DNA of 16,493 nt from Patescibacteria group bacterium (GTDB taxonomy: Bacteria > Patescibacteriota > Kazan-3B-28 > UBA10110), in assembly GCA_003524745.1 (NCBI GenBank), contig DQGN01000027.1, positions 5,509 through 22,001 of the forward strand. Direction: 5' to 3'. Positions 7,655-13,894 of the stretch are shown one piece after another. The position numbers and the translations under genes are program-made. Under the pieces are notes generated by a model that searched no databases, had not been told where the DNA came from, and saw only the letters and a program-made list of their open reading frames with translations. Within the stretch, counting starts at the first letter, position 1; every line of letters begins with the position of its first letter.

Positions 7655-9199
7655 ATGGATGGGGGATTAAACCAAGAAAAGACCAATTTAGTACCTGCCG
7701 ATTTGCAGGTAGACACCAATTCGGGTTCGGCAGCTTCTGCGGATCCTCTTCCGATGTCCACCCTAAATCCGCGCGGGCAGACAGGGCTTGCCTCGCCTAC
7801 GGGTGGGCCTGCCGATCTTTCTTTGGCGAAGGGGGCAGGAGGCATTAAAACCGGCCTGACCATGCCTGCGTTGGGCATGTCCCGACCTCGGCGCCGTATG
7901 CAATCCGGATGGATCTGGTTGGTTTGGGTAATTTTTGGATTGGCGTTGGTCGGAGTGACGATCTATTTTTTGCTCAATCAAATAAATTTTAATCGAGGGA
8001 AAATTAATTTTATTTTTGAACCGGCAGGAGTGAGTGTTAATATCGATCAAAAATTTTCTCGTTCGGGTATAACCAATTTATCAATCAATTTAAAAGCTGG
8101 CGACCATCTGATTATTGCTACCAAAGAAGGGTATTTAGATGCCGAAGAGGAGTTTAGCGTGGCTGCAGGCGAAGCTTCCGATATGTCCATAACTTTGCAA
8201 CCGATTCCGTCCGTCGAATTATTGGCCGAAACTACTGCCGTTTTCCCGGGGTTAATTCGGCGAGATGAATTATTAGCGTTTTGGGACGATACCAACAAAA
8301 TGCTTAAGTCGATTAATTTATCTACCAAAGAAATAGTGGATTTATTTTCGGTCAAAATTACCAATGTCCGAAAAATTGATTGGGCCAACGAAGGTGTAGC
8401 TGCTCTATTAAAACTTCCCGGGGTTTGGAGATTGGCGAATATGCAAGATAACCGAGCGGTGCCGGGGCAATATATTCCGTTAGGGGAAAGTCCAAAGCAG
8501 GCCCCGGCCTTGAACAACGGTGTAGCAACTTGGTTGTTCGACGGAGAGCGCCAAACTTCGACGGGAATGCAGCCAGTATTGTTAAACGAAAGCATTAGAG
8601 ATGTGGTGTTTGCGCCCGGGGGTTCGCAAATCGCCTATTTTTACCAAGCTGCCGATGGCGAGAGATCAATTATTAGAGCAGAGAATACTGATGGTCGGGG
8701 TTGGGTGAGGGTGGTGACGGAAATTTCCGCAGAAAACCCGCGGCTGATTTGGTTGGAAGACGATCAATACCTATTATTATTGGATGATGCTGGACAGCCC
8801 GATCGCTTGCTGGATATCTTAAGCGGCGAAGCCATTAATATTATGCCGGATCGGATACCGGGAAGCTTGGTGGTAGGTTCGCCGGGGGGTGATCGGATTT
8901 TGTATGTGGCTAATATCGGTGGGCAAACCAAGTTAGCAGTATGGAAGATATCCACAGGGGAGGTAGAAAAGATCTTAAATAAAGCAGTAAGTAGTTTTGT
9001 CTGGAAAAATGAAAACACAGTAATCATGAGCTTGCCGGACAACAATCTGTGGTATTGGGATTTGATGAAAGACAAGGAAAAACCCGTGCAGTTTATCAGT
9101 TCTTTTGGGGAAATCAAGTCGCAACGGTTGTTGTATTCTTTGCTGACCAATCAATTATTTATTTTTGAGTCAAACCGCATATTTGGTGTCAAAGCTTAA
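7655..9199 (+). CDS. Membrane-anchored PEGA-domain protein with C-terminal beta-propeller
   Basis: From the ATG at 7655 the protein has 514 residues. An in-frame TTG at 7649 would add two; neither start has a Shine-Dalgarno, and ATG is preferred. Residues 1-80 are disordered and rich in Gly, Pro and Ser, ending in the basic SRPRRRM. One membrane helix lies at about 85-108, so the N terminus is inside and the rest outside. Residues about 116-184 form a PEGA domain (INFIFEPAGVSVNID ... LKAGDHLIIATKEGY), a small beta domain known from surface and S-layer proteins. Residues about 190-514 show repeated strand patterns like WD40/TolB propellers (GSQIAYFYQAADGERSII, GDRILYVANIGGQTKLAVW, NLWYWDL). 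Likely role (inferred): envelope-anchored binding or sensing protein. It is co-transcribed with the 837-residue protein, 2 bases downstream. Confidence 0.82.
   Translation: MDGGLNQEKTNLVPADLQVDTNSGSAASADPLPMSTLNPRGQTGLASPTGGPADLSLAKGAGGIKTGLTMPALGMSRPRRRMQSGWIWLVWVIFGLALVGVTIYFLLNQINFNRGKINFIFEPAGVSVNIDQKFSRSGITNLSINLKAGDHLIIATKEGYLDAEEEFSVAAGEASDMSITLQPIPSVELLAETTAVFPGLIRRDELLAFWDDTNKMLKSINLSTKEIVDLFSVKITNVRKIDWANEGVAALLKLPGVWRLANMQDNRAVPGQYIPLGESPKQAPALNNGVATWLFDGERQTSTGMQPVLLNESIRDVVFAPGGSQIAYFYQAADGERSIIRAENTDGRGWVRVVTEISAENPRLIWLEDDQYLLLLDDAGQPDRLLDILSGEAINIMPDRIPGSLVVGSPGGDRILYVANIGGQTKLAVWKISTGEVEKILNKAVSSFVWKNENTVIMSLPDNNLWYWDLMKDKEKPVQFISSFGEIKSQRLLYSLLTNQLFIFESNRIFGVKA
7692..7816. 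repeat. Repeat-like palindromic stretch inside the PEGA-protein gene
   Basis: TACCTGC (7692-7698) and GCAGGTA (7705-7711) form a 7-bp perfect inverted repeat with a 6-base loop. CCTGCCGAT occurs at 7694-7702 and again at 7808-7816. The GC-rich sequence between them (for example around 7771-7800) differs from the AT-rich coding sequence on both sides. It falls in the part coding for the disordered N-terminal tail. It may be an intergenic-type repeat that entered the gene in frame. Confidence 0.45.
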
Positions 9200-9201
9200 A
9201 C

Positions 9202-11715
9202 ATGGATGAAGAAGAGGTATTACAACCAGAAGACGAAGAAGAAGGACAGTCGGAAGAAGGGCAACCCGAGGAAACCAGCGATAGTGGTAGGCGATCCAGC
9301 AGAAAGCGGAGACCTCAGCGCAAAGCCCAAGCTGAAAATTCAGGTACATCAAAAACACCGCCCAGTCAAACCGGAGGTGCGGTTAAGACGCCCTCGCCGA
9401 CGCCCACTCCGATTAAAACCAGCGCGCCGACAAGTGGTTTTAAAGAAAAAGCCGGAGAATGGGGGAAAGAAGCTGCATCTAATGCGGCTCGTGGTGCGGC
9501 AGAGCTGGGTTGGGGCGGAATTAAGGAAGTATTTAAACGTTCTGGTTTGGTGGATGATGACACCGCACAAAATTTACAGCAAATAGAAGATAATTTCAGA
9601 GGGGGGATAGAGGCTATTAACAGAGCCATTAATGCTCCTTTGGAAATAGCTCAGAAAATCAAAAAGATTAACGACGCTGTCAGATTGGCAACGGAACTTC
9701 CCCAAAGACTGGAACAGGCACGGCAAATCTTGCAAAATGCTAAAACTCTCAGCGATGTCATAAATGCTTATAACACGCTAGTTGGTAGTGGAGAAGTTAT
9801 TGGAGCTACTGGTGCTAGTGGAGGAACAGCCGGCGGAGTTATTGGAGGCACAATTGCAGGCACCGGCGTGGCTACAGGTGCAGCTATAGGCACAGGCGCA
9901 GTAACCGCAGTAGAGCTGCAGGCTGCTGGGGTGACTGGCGAAGCAGTAGGTGCGGCTGTAGTCGGTGCCGCTCCCGTTTGGTTGACAATACTAATTATTA
10001 TTTTAATTATTGTAGCGATAGTTGTAGCGGTGGTGTTTTTGCTGGGGAAAAACAATATCAGTAGTTTGGCAGGCGGCTCGTTCGCCAATAAAACTAATTA
10101 TAGTAGTATGACTGACCAAGCATTGGTTGAAAAACTCAAAACAAAAATGACGGGGTGCGATCCCCAGTTGGTTATCTATGAACAGGGCAAGGGAGATATA
10201 GATTGGCAAAAAGACGAAAAAACTAACCAGTATTTTCATAAATTAGATATCAGATTATTAAAAACGATTGATTATTTAACTGAAAAACACCGCATTAAAA
10301 TTGGGTTGCTTAATACGGGGGCTCCCACATACACACAGAACAATCTTTTGGTGGGATTAAAACAGTTTAATCCTAATGCGCTGGACGATGGCGATTTGCC
10401 GGAAAACTGGTTAGAGATGACGGCGGAAGAACAAAGAAAATATCTCGATGAAGCATTAACTCCAGAAGAAAGAAAAGCCTCCGAGGAGGTTAACGAACAA
10501 TCGGCTATATCAGCTTTAGCCACAGGGCAAGCCATGGCAATCACGGAAATCGACCGGAGCACCATACCAGAATTACAAAATAGTGGCAGGGATGCTTGCA
10601 ATAAACCAGTGGCAGCACCTGTGGCGATTAATTGGCAGAAAACTCAATCAGAGAGATTAATTAGGCCAGCGTGGGAAGAATTGTCGTGGATCGCTGGCCA
10701 ACTCGATCAGTTAACCCCATATTTTGAGGCGCTTTATAGCGACCAATCCGGCCGGGTTGATACCGCAGCTACTAATTACAAATTAAGTTTGATAGGACAC
10801 TATGGTTTTGGAGCACACGCCCCTATAGTAGGATACATTAATTGGTGGTCGCACTCTCCCGTAAAATCATTATTTATGAAAATTAAACGGGCGAATGAAT
10901 TATTGCAGAGGATTAATAGTTGGAATTATGCCGATTTACACCCAGATACTTTGTCGCATGCAGCCACAGCATTAGCAAACATAACAGAGCTGAATAATAA
11001 CATCTCTATCAGCGATCCCATGAGTTATGATATTGTGTCGGCTATGTCCCAAGCGGAAATGATGAATATTATCAAAAGTTTTGGTAGTCCCGAGATGGCT
11101 GCAGCTTTGCGTCAAAGCGTATTCAATATCTACAAAATGACCCAAGTAGCGAATATGGTGGGTTGGGACCAAGGGGGATTAGCCTATCGCGAGGCATACG
11201 AATCTCGTAATAAAATTAGACAGGTGGCTGCGGAGCTTTTGCAAATGCCCACCCGAGTATCTTTTACTACTGAGTCTCCCTGGTTAGATAATCCTGCTTA
11301 TTTTGAGTCGACCATGGCAGTTAAACAAATTATTACTTTTTCTCCCGAGGATGACTTAGATGATGGTCCAGTTGATTTAGATGTATTCCCATTCGGATTA
11401 GACGGCGTAGGTGTGGAGGGTATATCCATGGACAATAGCGGTGCCGACGGCCAAACTACAGCAGCTGACCAGCATTTTAGCCACCGCCCTATAGACAATG
11501 GTGTTTTTAGTAAATCTACCACTAACTTTATTTTTGATCCCAGGAAAAATCAAATTAACCCAGAAATTATTAATCCCTTTACTACCACTTGGGATAAAGT
11601 CGTGGATGCTGACTTGTGGTTGATGGGCGGGCTTGTAGCCGGCACATTCGCACCCATAGCGGCCGAAAGCATCGAGACGGTCAGCTATCAAAAGTTTTTA
11701 TATGTGGCTTTTTAA
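9202..11715 (+). CDS. Large single-pass membrane protein of unknown function
   Basis: The protein has 837 residues and no family is recognised. Residues 1-28 are strongly acidic (MDEEEVLQPEDEEEGQ), 29-42 basic (RRSSRKRRPQRK), and 43-80 rich in Pro, Thr and Ser. Residues 80-195 are helical, possibly coiled coil. Residues 196-257 form a Gly/Ala/Thr/Val-rich low-complexity stretch (GATGASGGTAGGVIGG). One membrane helix lies at about 259-282. Residues 283-837 form a large, mostly helical region, probably external, with only two cysteines (Cys319 and Cys466), which could form a disulfide. Residues 345-373 (HKLDIRLLKTIDYLTEKHRIKIGL) faintly recall the helix before the active site of M15-like peptidases, but no SxHxxGxAxD motif follows. 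The ATG is 2 bases after the PEGA-protein stop, so the two are surely co-expressed. Secretion or adhesion related to the T4SS is an inference from location. Confidence 0.75.
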   Translation: MDEEEVLQPEDEEEGQSEEGQPEETSDSGRRSSRKRRPQRKAQAENSGTSKTPPSQTGGAVKTPSPTPTPIKTSAPTSGFKEKAGEWGKEAASNAARGAAELGWGGIKEVFKRSGLVDDDTAQNLQQIEDNFRGGIEAINRAINAPLEIAQKIKKINDAVRLATELPQRLEQARQILQNAKTLSDVINAYNTLVGSGEVIGATGASGGTAGGVIGGTIAGTGVATGAAIGTGAVTAVELQAAGVTGEAVGAAVVGAAPVWLTILIIILIIVAIVVAVVFLLGKNNISSLAGGSFANKTNYSSMTDQALVEKLKTKMTGCDPQLVIYEQGKGDIDWQKDEKTNQYFHKLDIRLLKTIDYLTEKHRIKIGLLNTGAPTYTQNNLLVGLKQFNPNALDDGDLPENWLEMTAEEQRKYLDEALTPEERKASEEVNEQSAISALATGQAMAITEIDRSTIPELQNSGRDACNKPVAAPVAINWQKTQSERLIRPAWEELSWIAGQLDQLTPYFEALYSDQSGRVDTAATNYKLSLIGHYGFGAHAPIVGYINWWSHSPVKSLFMKIKRANELLQRINSWNYADLHPDTLSHAATALANITELNNNISISDPMSYDIVSAMSQAEMMNIIKSFGSPEMAAALRQSVFNIYKMTQVANMVGWDQGGLAYREAYESRNKIRQVAAELLQMPTRVSFTTESPWLDNPAYFESTMAVKQIITFSPEDDLDDGPVDLDVFPFGLDGVGVEGISMDNSGADGQTTAADQHFSHRPIDNGVFSKSTTNFIFDPRKNQINPEIINPFTTTWDKVVDADLWLMGGLVAGTFAPIAAESIETVSYQKFLYVAF

Positions 11716-11735
11716 GGTGTTGGCAGAATATAGGC

Positions 11736-11741
11736 TATAAT
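11736..11741 (+). promoter_or_regulatory. Possible -10 box for the tRNA-Ser pair
   Basis: A perfect TATAAT lies 36 bases before the first tRNA-Ser. The only -35-like hexamer, TTGGCA at 11720-11725, is only 10 bases away, too close for a normal spacer. Read-through from the preceding gene, which ends at 11715, is the alternative. Confidence 0.35.
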
Positions 11742-11776
11742 AGTTAAGTCCCACCTTGATTTATTTAATTTCCTTT

Positions 11777-11869
11777 GGTGAGGTACCCAAGAGGCTGAAG
11801 GGGCTGGTTTGCTAAACCGGTAGAGGGAAGCAATTCCCTGCGAGGGTTCGAATCCCTCCCTCACCGCCA
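11777..11869 (+). tRNA. tRNA-Ser (anticodon GCT)
   Basis: The gene is 93 bases long, including an encoded CCA (11867-11869). The acceptor GGTGAGG (11777-11783) pairs with CCTCACC (11859-11865), with discriminator G at 11866. The anticodon GCT lies at 11811-11813 in a CTGGT/ACCGG stem. The long class II variable arm has a GGGAA/TTCCC stem closed by GCAA. The T arm is GAGGG-TTCGAAT-CCCTC. It reads AGC and AGT codons. Confidence 0.97.
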
Positions 11870-11890
11870 TAATCACACTTGGATATATAC

Positions 11891-11980
11891 GGAGGCGTGG
11901 CCGAGCGGTTCATGGCGCTGGTCTTGAAAACCAGTTGAGACGCAAGTCTCTCACAGGTTCGAATCCTGTCGCCTCCGCCA
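11891..11980 (+). tRNA. tRNA-Ser (anticodon TGA)
   Basis: The gene is 90 bases long with encoded CCA (11978-11980). The acceptor GGAGGCG pairs with CGCCTCC, with G as discriminator. The anticodon TGA is at 11925-11927 in a CTGGT/ACCAG stem. The long variable arm has GAGAC/GTCTC closed by GCAA. It reads the TCN box, mainly TCA. Only 21 bases separate it from the other tRNA-Ser, so the two are probably co-transcribed. Confidence 0.97.
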
Positions 11981-12153
11981 GTCTTCGCCCCTCACTAATT
12001 TCCCTAATTTCTTATCAACTTATGGATTTACACAGAAATTAGTGAGGGGCTACGCCTGGCTTCGCCGGATTTATATATGTAAAATAAAAGCGAAGACTGC
12101 CCGGCATAGCTTAAAAGAGCGACATGTCCGGCGTAGCTTATGCGAAGACGGAC
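11981..12153. repeat. Intergenic repeat cluster with 16-bp inverted repeat
   Basis: The cluster starts at the first base after the tRNA CCA end. GCCCCTCACTAATTTC (11987-12002) has a perfect reverse complement at 12035-12050, with a 32-base loop. GTCTTCGC (11981-11988) is matched by inverted GCGAAGAC at 12090-12097 and again at 12142-12149. CCGGCATAGCTTA (12101-12113) and CCGGCGTAGCTTA (12128-12140) are direct repeats matching at 12 of 13 positions. CTGGC/GCCGG around TTC (12057-12068) makes a small hairpin. No T-run follows the large stem, so it is not a typical terminator. It resembles a small non-coding mobile or palindromic repeat element. No protein is encoded. Confidence 0.7.
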
Positions 12154-12190
12154 GCACGGGCTATATAAATAATGATTAATTTTAAAACAT

Positions 12191-12676
12191 ATGGAAGAAC
12201 CAACAAATAATAATTCGGTTAACTCGATCGTATGGCAGGCTGCTGAATTTGAAACTCACATTAGAGATTGGCGCTGGTACGCTGTTTTTAGCTTGCTCTG
12301 GGTAGTATTAATCGGGTATAGTATATATTCGCGCCAATGGATGTTGTTAGCGTCAGTAGTGGTAGTCGGAAGTTTATTGTTATTTTCCAACCGCATCCGG
12401 CCTCGGCAAATGACTTATCGAATCGACAGCGCGGGCCTAAGTATTAATAATAAACTATATCTATTCGAACAATTAAAGAATTATTGGTTTCATGTTAAAG
12501 ACGGCAAAGTTTATCTTAATTTGGTTTCGACGAGTAAATTTATGCCAACTATCACTATTCGGATAGATCAATCCAACCAAGAAAGTATTCAAACAGTATT
12601 AGCCAAGTTTTTGCCAATGTCAGAACATACTGACGAAGATTGGATTGATAAAATTAATCGCTTCCTCAAAGTATAA
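12191..12676 (+). CDS. Small two-TM conserved-type membrane protein, function unknown
   Basis: The protein has 161 residues. The N-terminal residues 1-28 are polar and include WQAAEFETHIRDWRWY, a Trp-rich interfacial segment. Two hydrophobic helices lie at about 29-46 and 49-66, followed by a basic loop (NRIRPRQM). Residues 75-161 form a soluble mixed alpha/beta domain (TYRIDSAGLSINNKLYLFEQLKNYWF ... KVYLNLVSTS ... TITIRIDQSNQESIQTVLAKFLP) with a PH-like strand pattern ending in a helix. Small proteins of this plan, two helices plus a PH-like domain, are frequent in CPR genomes as conserved hypotheticals. The start ATG is at 12191; a TATAAA at 12164-12169 may be its -10 but lacks a clear -35. 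It stands alone between repeat-rich spacers, so context gives no function. Confidence 0.75.
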   Translation: MEEPTNNNSVNSIVWQAAEFETHIRDWRWYAVFSLLWVVLIGYSIYSRQWMLLASVVVVGSLLLFSNRIRPRQMTYRIDSAGLSINNKLYLFEQLKNYWFHVKDGKVYLNLVSTSKFMPTITIRIDQSNQESIQTVLAKFLPMSEHTDEDWIDKINRFLKV

Positions 12677-12720
12677 AGATAGTATCAAGTGTCAGGCCAG
12701 AAAAGCGGGGCGAGTGAGTT

Positions 12721-12740
12721 CCTCCCCTGCCAAGGGGAGG
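12721..12740. repeat. CCTCCCCT palindromic intergenic repeat
   Basis: CCTCCCCT (12721-12728) and AGGGGAGG (12733-12740) form an 8-bp perfect stem with a GCCA loop, followed by TTAGGAGGGG. This is a sequence type often seen dispersed between genes in CPR and other bacteria. There is no T-run. A second GC-rich inverted pair, CCTCG (12787-12791) and CGAGG (12809-12813), follows. Confidence 0.65.
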
Positions 12741-12814
12741 TTAGGAGGGGATTGTTCATCAAATTAAAATTATTCCCCGAGCGGAGCCTCGTCCCAGGCG
12801 GGCGGAGTCGAGGA

Positions 12815-12900
12815 GTTACATTAATTGGGTAATTGGCGAAGTCAGGCGTAGCCCAAAAAGGGGCGGAGACTGATGACATTGGTAATTGGTGTTACATTAA
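12815..12900. repeat. Nested direct repeats around a 44-base segment
   Basis: GTTACATTAA occurs at 12815-12824 and 12891-12900. Inside it, GGTAATTGG occurs at 12828-12836 and 12881-12889, directly flanking a GC-richer 44-base core (12837-12880, containing GGCGTAGCCC). The core resembles the other spacer repeats; the flanking copies look like duplicated target sequence. Confidence 0.55.
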
Positions 12901-12915
12901 ATCGCAGAGCGATTT
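12899..12915. repeat. Short hairpin just upstream of tRNA-Arg
   Basis: AAATCGC and GCGATTT form a 7-bp perfect stem with an AGA loop, ending 4 bases before the tRNA. It could be a repeat fragment or a processing/termination structure. A TACATT at 12893-12898 may be a weak -10 for the tRNA. Confidence 0.5.
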
Positions 12916-12919
12916 CTAT

Positions 12920-12996
12920 GCGCCCGTAGCTCAGTGGATTAGAGCGTTCGGCTACGGACCGAAAGGTCAGGGGTTCAAATCCTCTCGGGCGCGCCA
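12920..12996 (+). tRNA. tRNA-Arg (anticodon ACG)
   Basis: The gene is 77 bases long with encoded CCA (12994-12996). The acceptor GCGCCCG pairs with CGGGCGC, with discriminator G at 12993. The anticodon stem TTCGG/CCGAA encloses CTACGGA, giving ACG at 12954-12956. The T loop is TTCAAAT. ACG requires deamination of A34 to inosine by TadA to read CGU, CGC and CGA. Confidence 0.97.
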
Positions 12997-13170
12997 CAAA
13001 TTTAGCAAGCTCGATGAATGAGGTTGCTAAATTTGTGTGTCTGGTTGAGGATTTGAACCATGGGAAAGGGGTCGGGAATCTGCCAGCTAGCGGAGGGAGC
13101 TTTTCCTATAGTGGTGGATGTAACCATGCTCCAGTTCAGAGATCTTTCGATGGCGCTCATACAAGTTCAA
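12995..13170 (+). other. Unassigned structured spacer after tRNA-Arg
   Basis: CACAAATTTAGCAA (12995-13008) has a perfect reverse complement at 13024-13037, forming a long hairpin that overlaps the last two bases of the tRNA. It has extra inner pairing (CTC 13010-13012 with GAG 13020-13022). Further on, GGAGC (13105-13109) can pair with GCTCC (13129-13133) around an inner GTGGT/ACCAT hairpin. The 226 bases from 12997 to 13222 hold no convincing protein gene; one 62-codon frame (13014-13202) lacks family-like features. The region could be a small RNA ending at the terminator downstream, or the remains of one. No known RNA family was recognised. Confidence 0.35.
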
Positions 13171-13200
13171 AAATAAAAACCTCCGGTGAAGAAGGTTTTT
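13170..13200 (-). terminator. Rho-independent terminator of the pilin/GalU operon
   Basis: AAAAACCT (13175-13182) pairs with AGGTTTTT (13193-13200), an 8-bp stem with a 10-base loop. Read on the minus strand it is followed by ATTTTT, so it terminates the operon whose last gene ends at 13223. On the plus strand it ends in TTTTT and may also stop transcripts from tRNA-Arg. Confidence 0.8.
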
Positions 13201-13222
13201 AGATGCCTATTTGAAATGTTGT

Positions 13223-13576
13223 TTAGAACTGTCCAGTCACCAAGTCGATGGCCAATTGAGCCAACACATAGGCCAAAGCGATAACTACCAAACCGATGAT
13301 AGAATTCATGATTAATTTCTTGGCAGTTTCTTCCGCTTTAGCTCCGCCGACGATGTAGGTAATACCGCCATAGATCAAGAATAGCACTGCCAGGGCTCCT
13401 GCTAAGCCGAACATCCAATTAGCGATGTTCCCTAATACCGTTAATATACTAATATTTGTTCCCACAGGTTCTACTACAGGGAAATCAATTGCCAACGCTT
13501 TTGGCGCTGCTGTTAACATGCTGCTGCCCGCAGCTAAAGCCACTACGAGAGAATGTTGGATTTTATTCATAAGCAT
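13223..13576 (-). CDS. VirB2/TrbC-family pilin with signal peptide
   Basis: The protein has 117 residues. Residues 1-29 form a signal peptide (basic start, hydrophobic core VVALAAGSSML, cleavage expected after ALA at 27-29). Hydrophobic helices lie at about 51-72 and 90-113, joined by the short polar loop GGAKAEETAKK. This two-helix hairpin is the VirB2/TrbC pilin plan; in the family such subunits polymerise into the conjugative pilus or line the secretion channel. A second in-frame ATG at 13570 would remove two residues. It is the last gene of the operon, 59 bases after the other pilin, with a possible own promoter in that gap. Its loop matches the neighbour's (GIxYIxGGxKxEExAKK), so the two are paralogues. 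The T4SS genes at 1-7479 are the likely partners. Confidence 0.85.
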   Translation of the reverse strand: MLMNKIQHSLVVALAAGSSMLTAAPKALAIDFPVVEPVGTNISILTVLGNIANWMFGLAGALAVLFLIYGGITYIVGGAKAEETAKKLIMNSIIGLVVIALAYVLAQLAIDLVTGQF

Positions 13577-13603
13577 AATTTATAAAATATTACTTCTGTA
13601 ATT

Positions 13604-13612
13604 AATATACCA
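13604..13612 (-). promoter_or_regulatory. Possible extended -10 promoter for the distal pilin
   Basis: On the minus strand TGG precedes TATATT (13609-13604), an extended TGn -10 element, 27 bases before the ATG at 13576. No good -35 is seen. It would let the distal pilin be made in excess over the upstream genes. Confidence 0.4.
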
Positions 13613-13635
13613 TAAATAATCTGAGAGAAAAGATT

Positions 13636-13893
13636 TTAAGCAATGTTTTTGATCAAATTTACCACCACAACTGCGATCATCATAATAATGACGCCGATAA
13701 AAATGGCGATCAAAGATTTTTTCGCCGCTTCCTCGCCCTTAGGGCCGCCAGTAATATATTTGATGCCAGACCAAATAATAAGAATAACGACCAAAGCCCC
13801 GGCTACAGGCAGAATGTAGTTTTCCAGCACATCGATAGAGATGTTTTTTATTCTTTCGATTAGCACATTTATGGCAGCGCCGCCATCGTCCAT
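13636..13893 (-). CDS. VirB2/TrbC-like pilin, short form without signal peptide
   Basis: The protein has 85 residues with helices at about 27-46 and 62-82, joined by GGPKGEEAAKK, the pilin hairpin loop. Residues 1-25 are an amphipathic segment with an acidic start (MDDGGAAINVLIERIKN) and not a signal peptide. This is unusual for a VirB2-type pilin and differs from the paralogue downstream. The ATG is 1 base after the stop (TAG) of the solute-binding protein, so no longer start is available without overlapping that gene. It may insert through its first helix, or serve as a minor or non-pilin membrane subunit. Family assignment rests on the loop motif and size. Confidence 0.78.
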   Translation of the reverse strand: MDDGGAAINVLIERIKNISIDVLENYILPVAGALVVILIIWSGIKYITGGPKGEEAAKKSLIAIFIGVIIMMIAVVVVNLIKNIA

Positions 13894-13894
13894 A

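Noticed and set aside
9206..9586. A 126-codon basic frame overlapping the start of the 837-residue protein.
   Set aside because: It is a +1 shadow of the acidic, repetitive beginning of the real gene, which is long and tightly spaced with its neighbour.
12011..12034. TTATCAAC...TTTACACA resembles a DnaA box and raised the idea of a replication origin.
   Set aside because: The best match is 7 of 9, it is single, and there is no dnaA/dnaN gene or AT-rich unwinding region; it is the loop of the inverted repeat.
11987..12050. Strong 16-bp inverted repeat as a terminator for the tRNA-Ser pair.
   Set aside because: The loop is 32 bases and no T-run follows on either strand, so a repeat element explains it better.
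12833..13021. Plus-strand frame spanning tRNA-Arg.
   Set aside because: It reads through the tRNA gene and the flanking repeats; the tRNA call is unambiguous.
13040..13165. Possible antisense tRNA: GGATTTGAACC looks like a T arm read on the minus strand.
   Set aside because: Only two base pairs of the T stem form (GG/CC); the remaining T-stem positions mismatch and no acceptor or anticodon arm can be built.
13014..13202. A 62-codon plus-strand frame after tRNA-Arg.
   Set aside because: It begins inside the long hairpin, runs into the terminator stem, has no ribosome binding site and no family-like composition.
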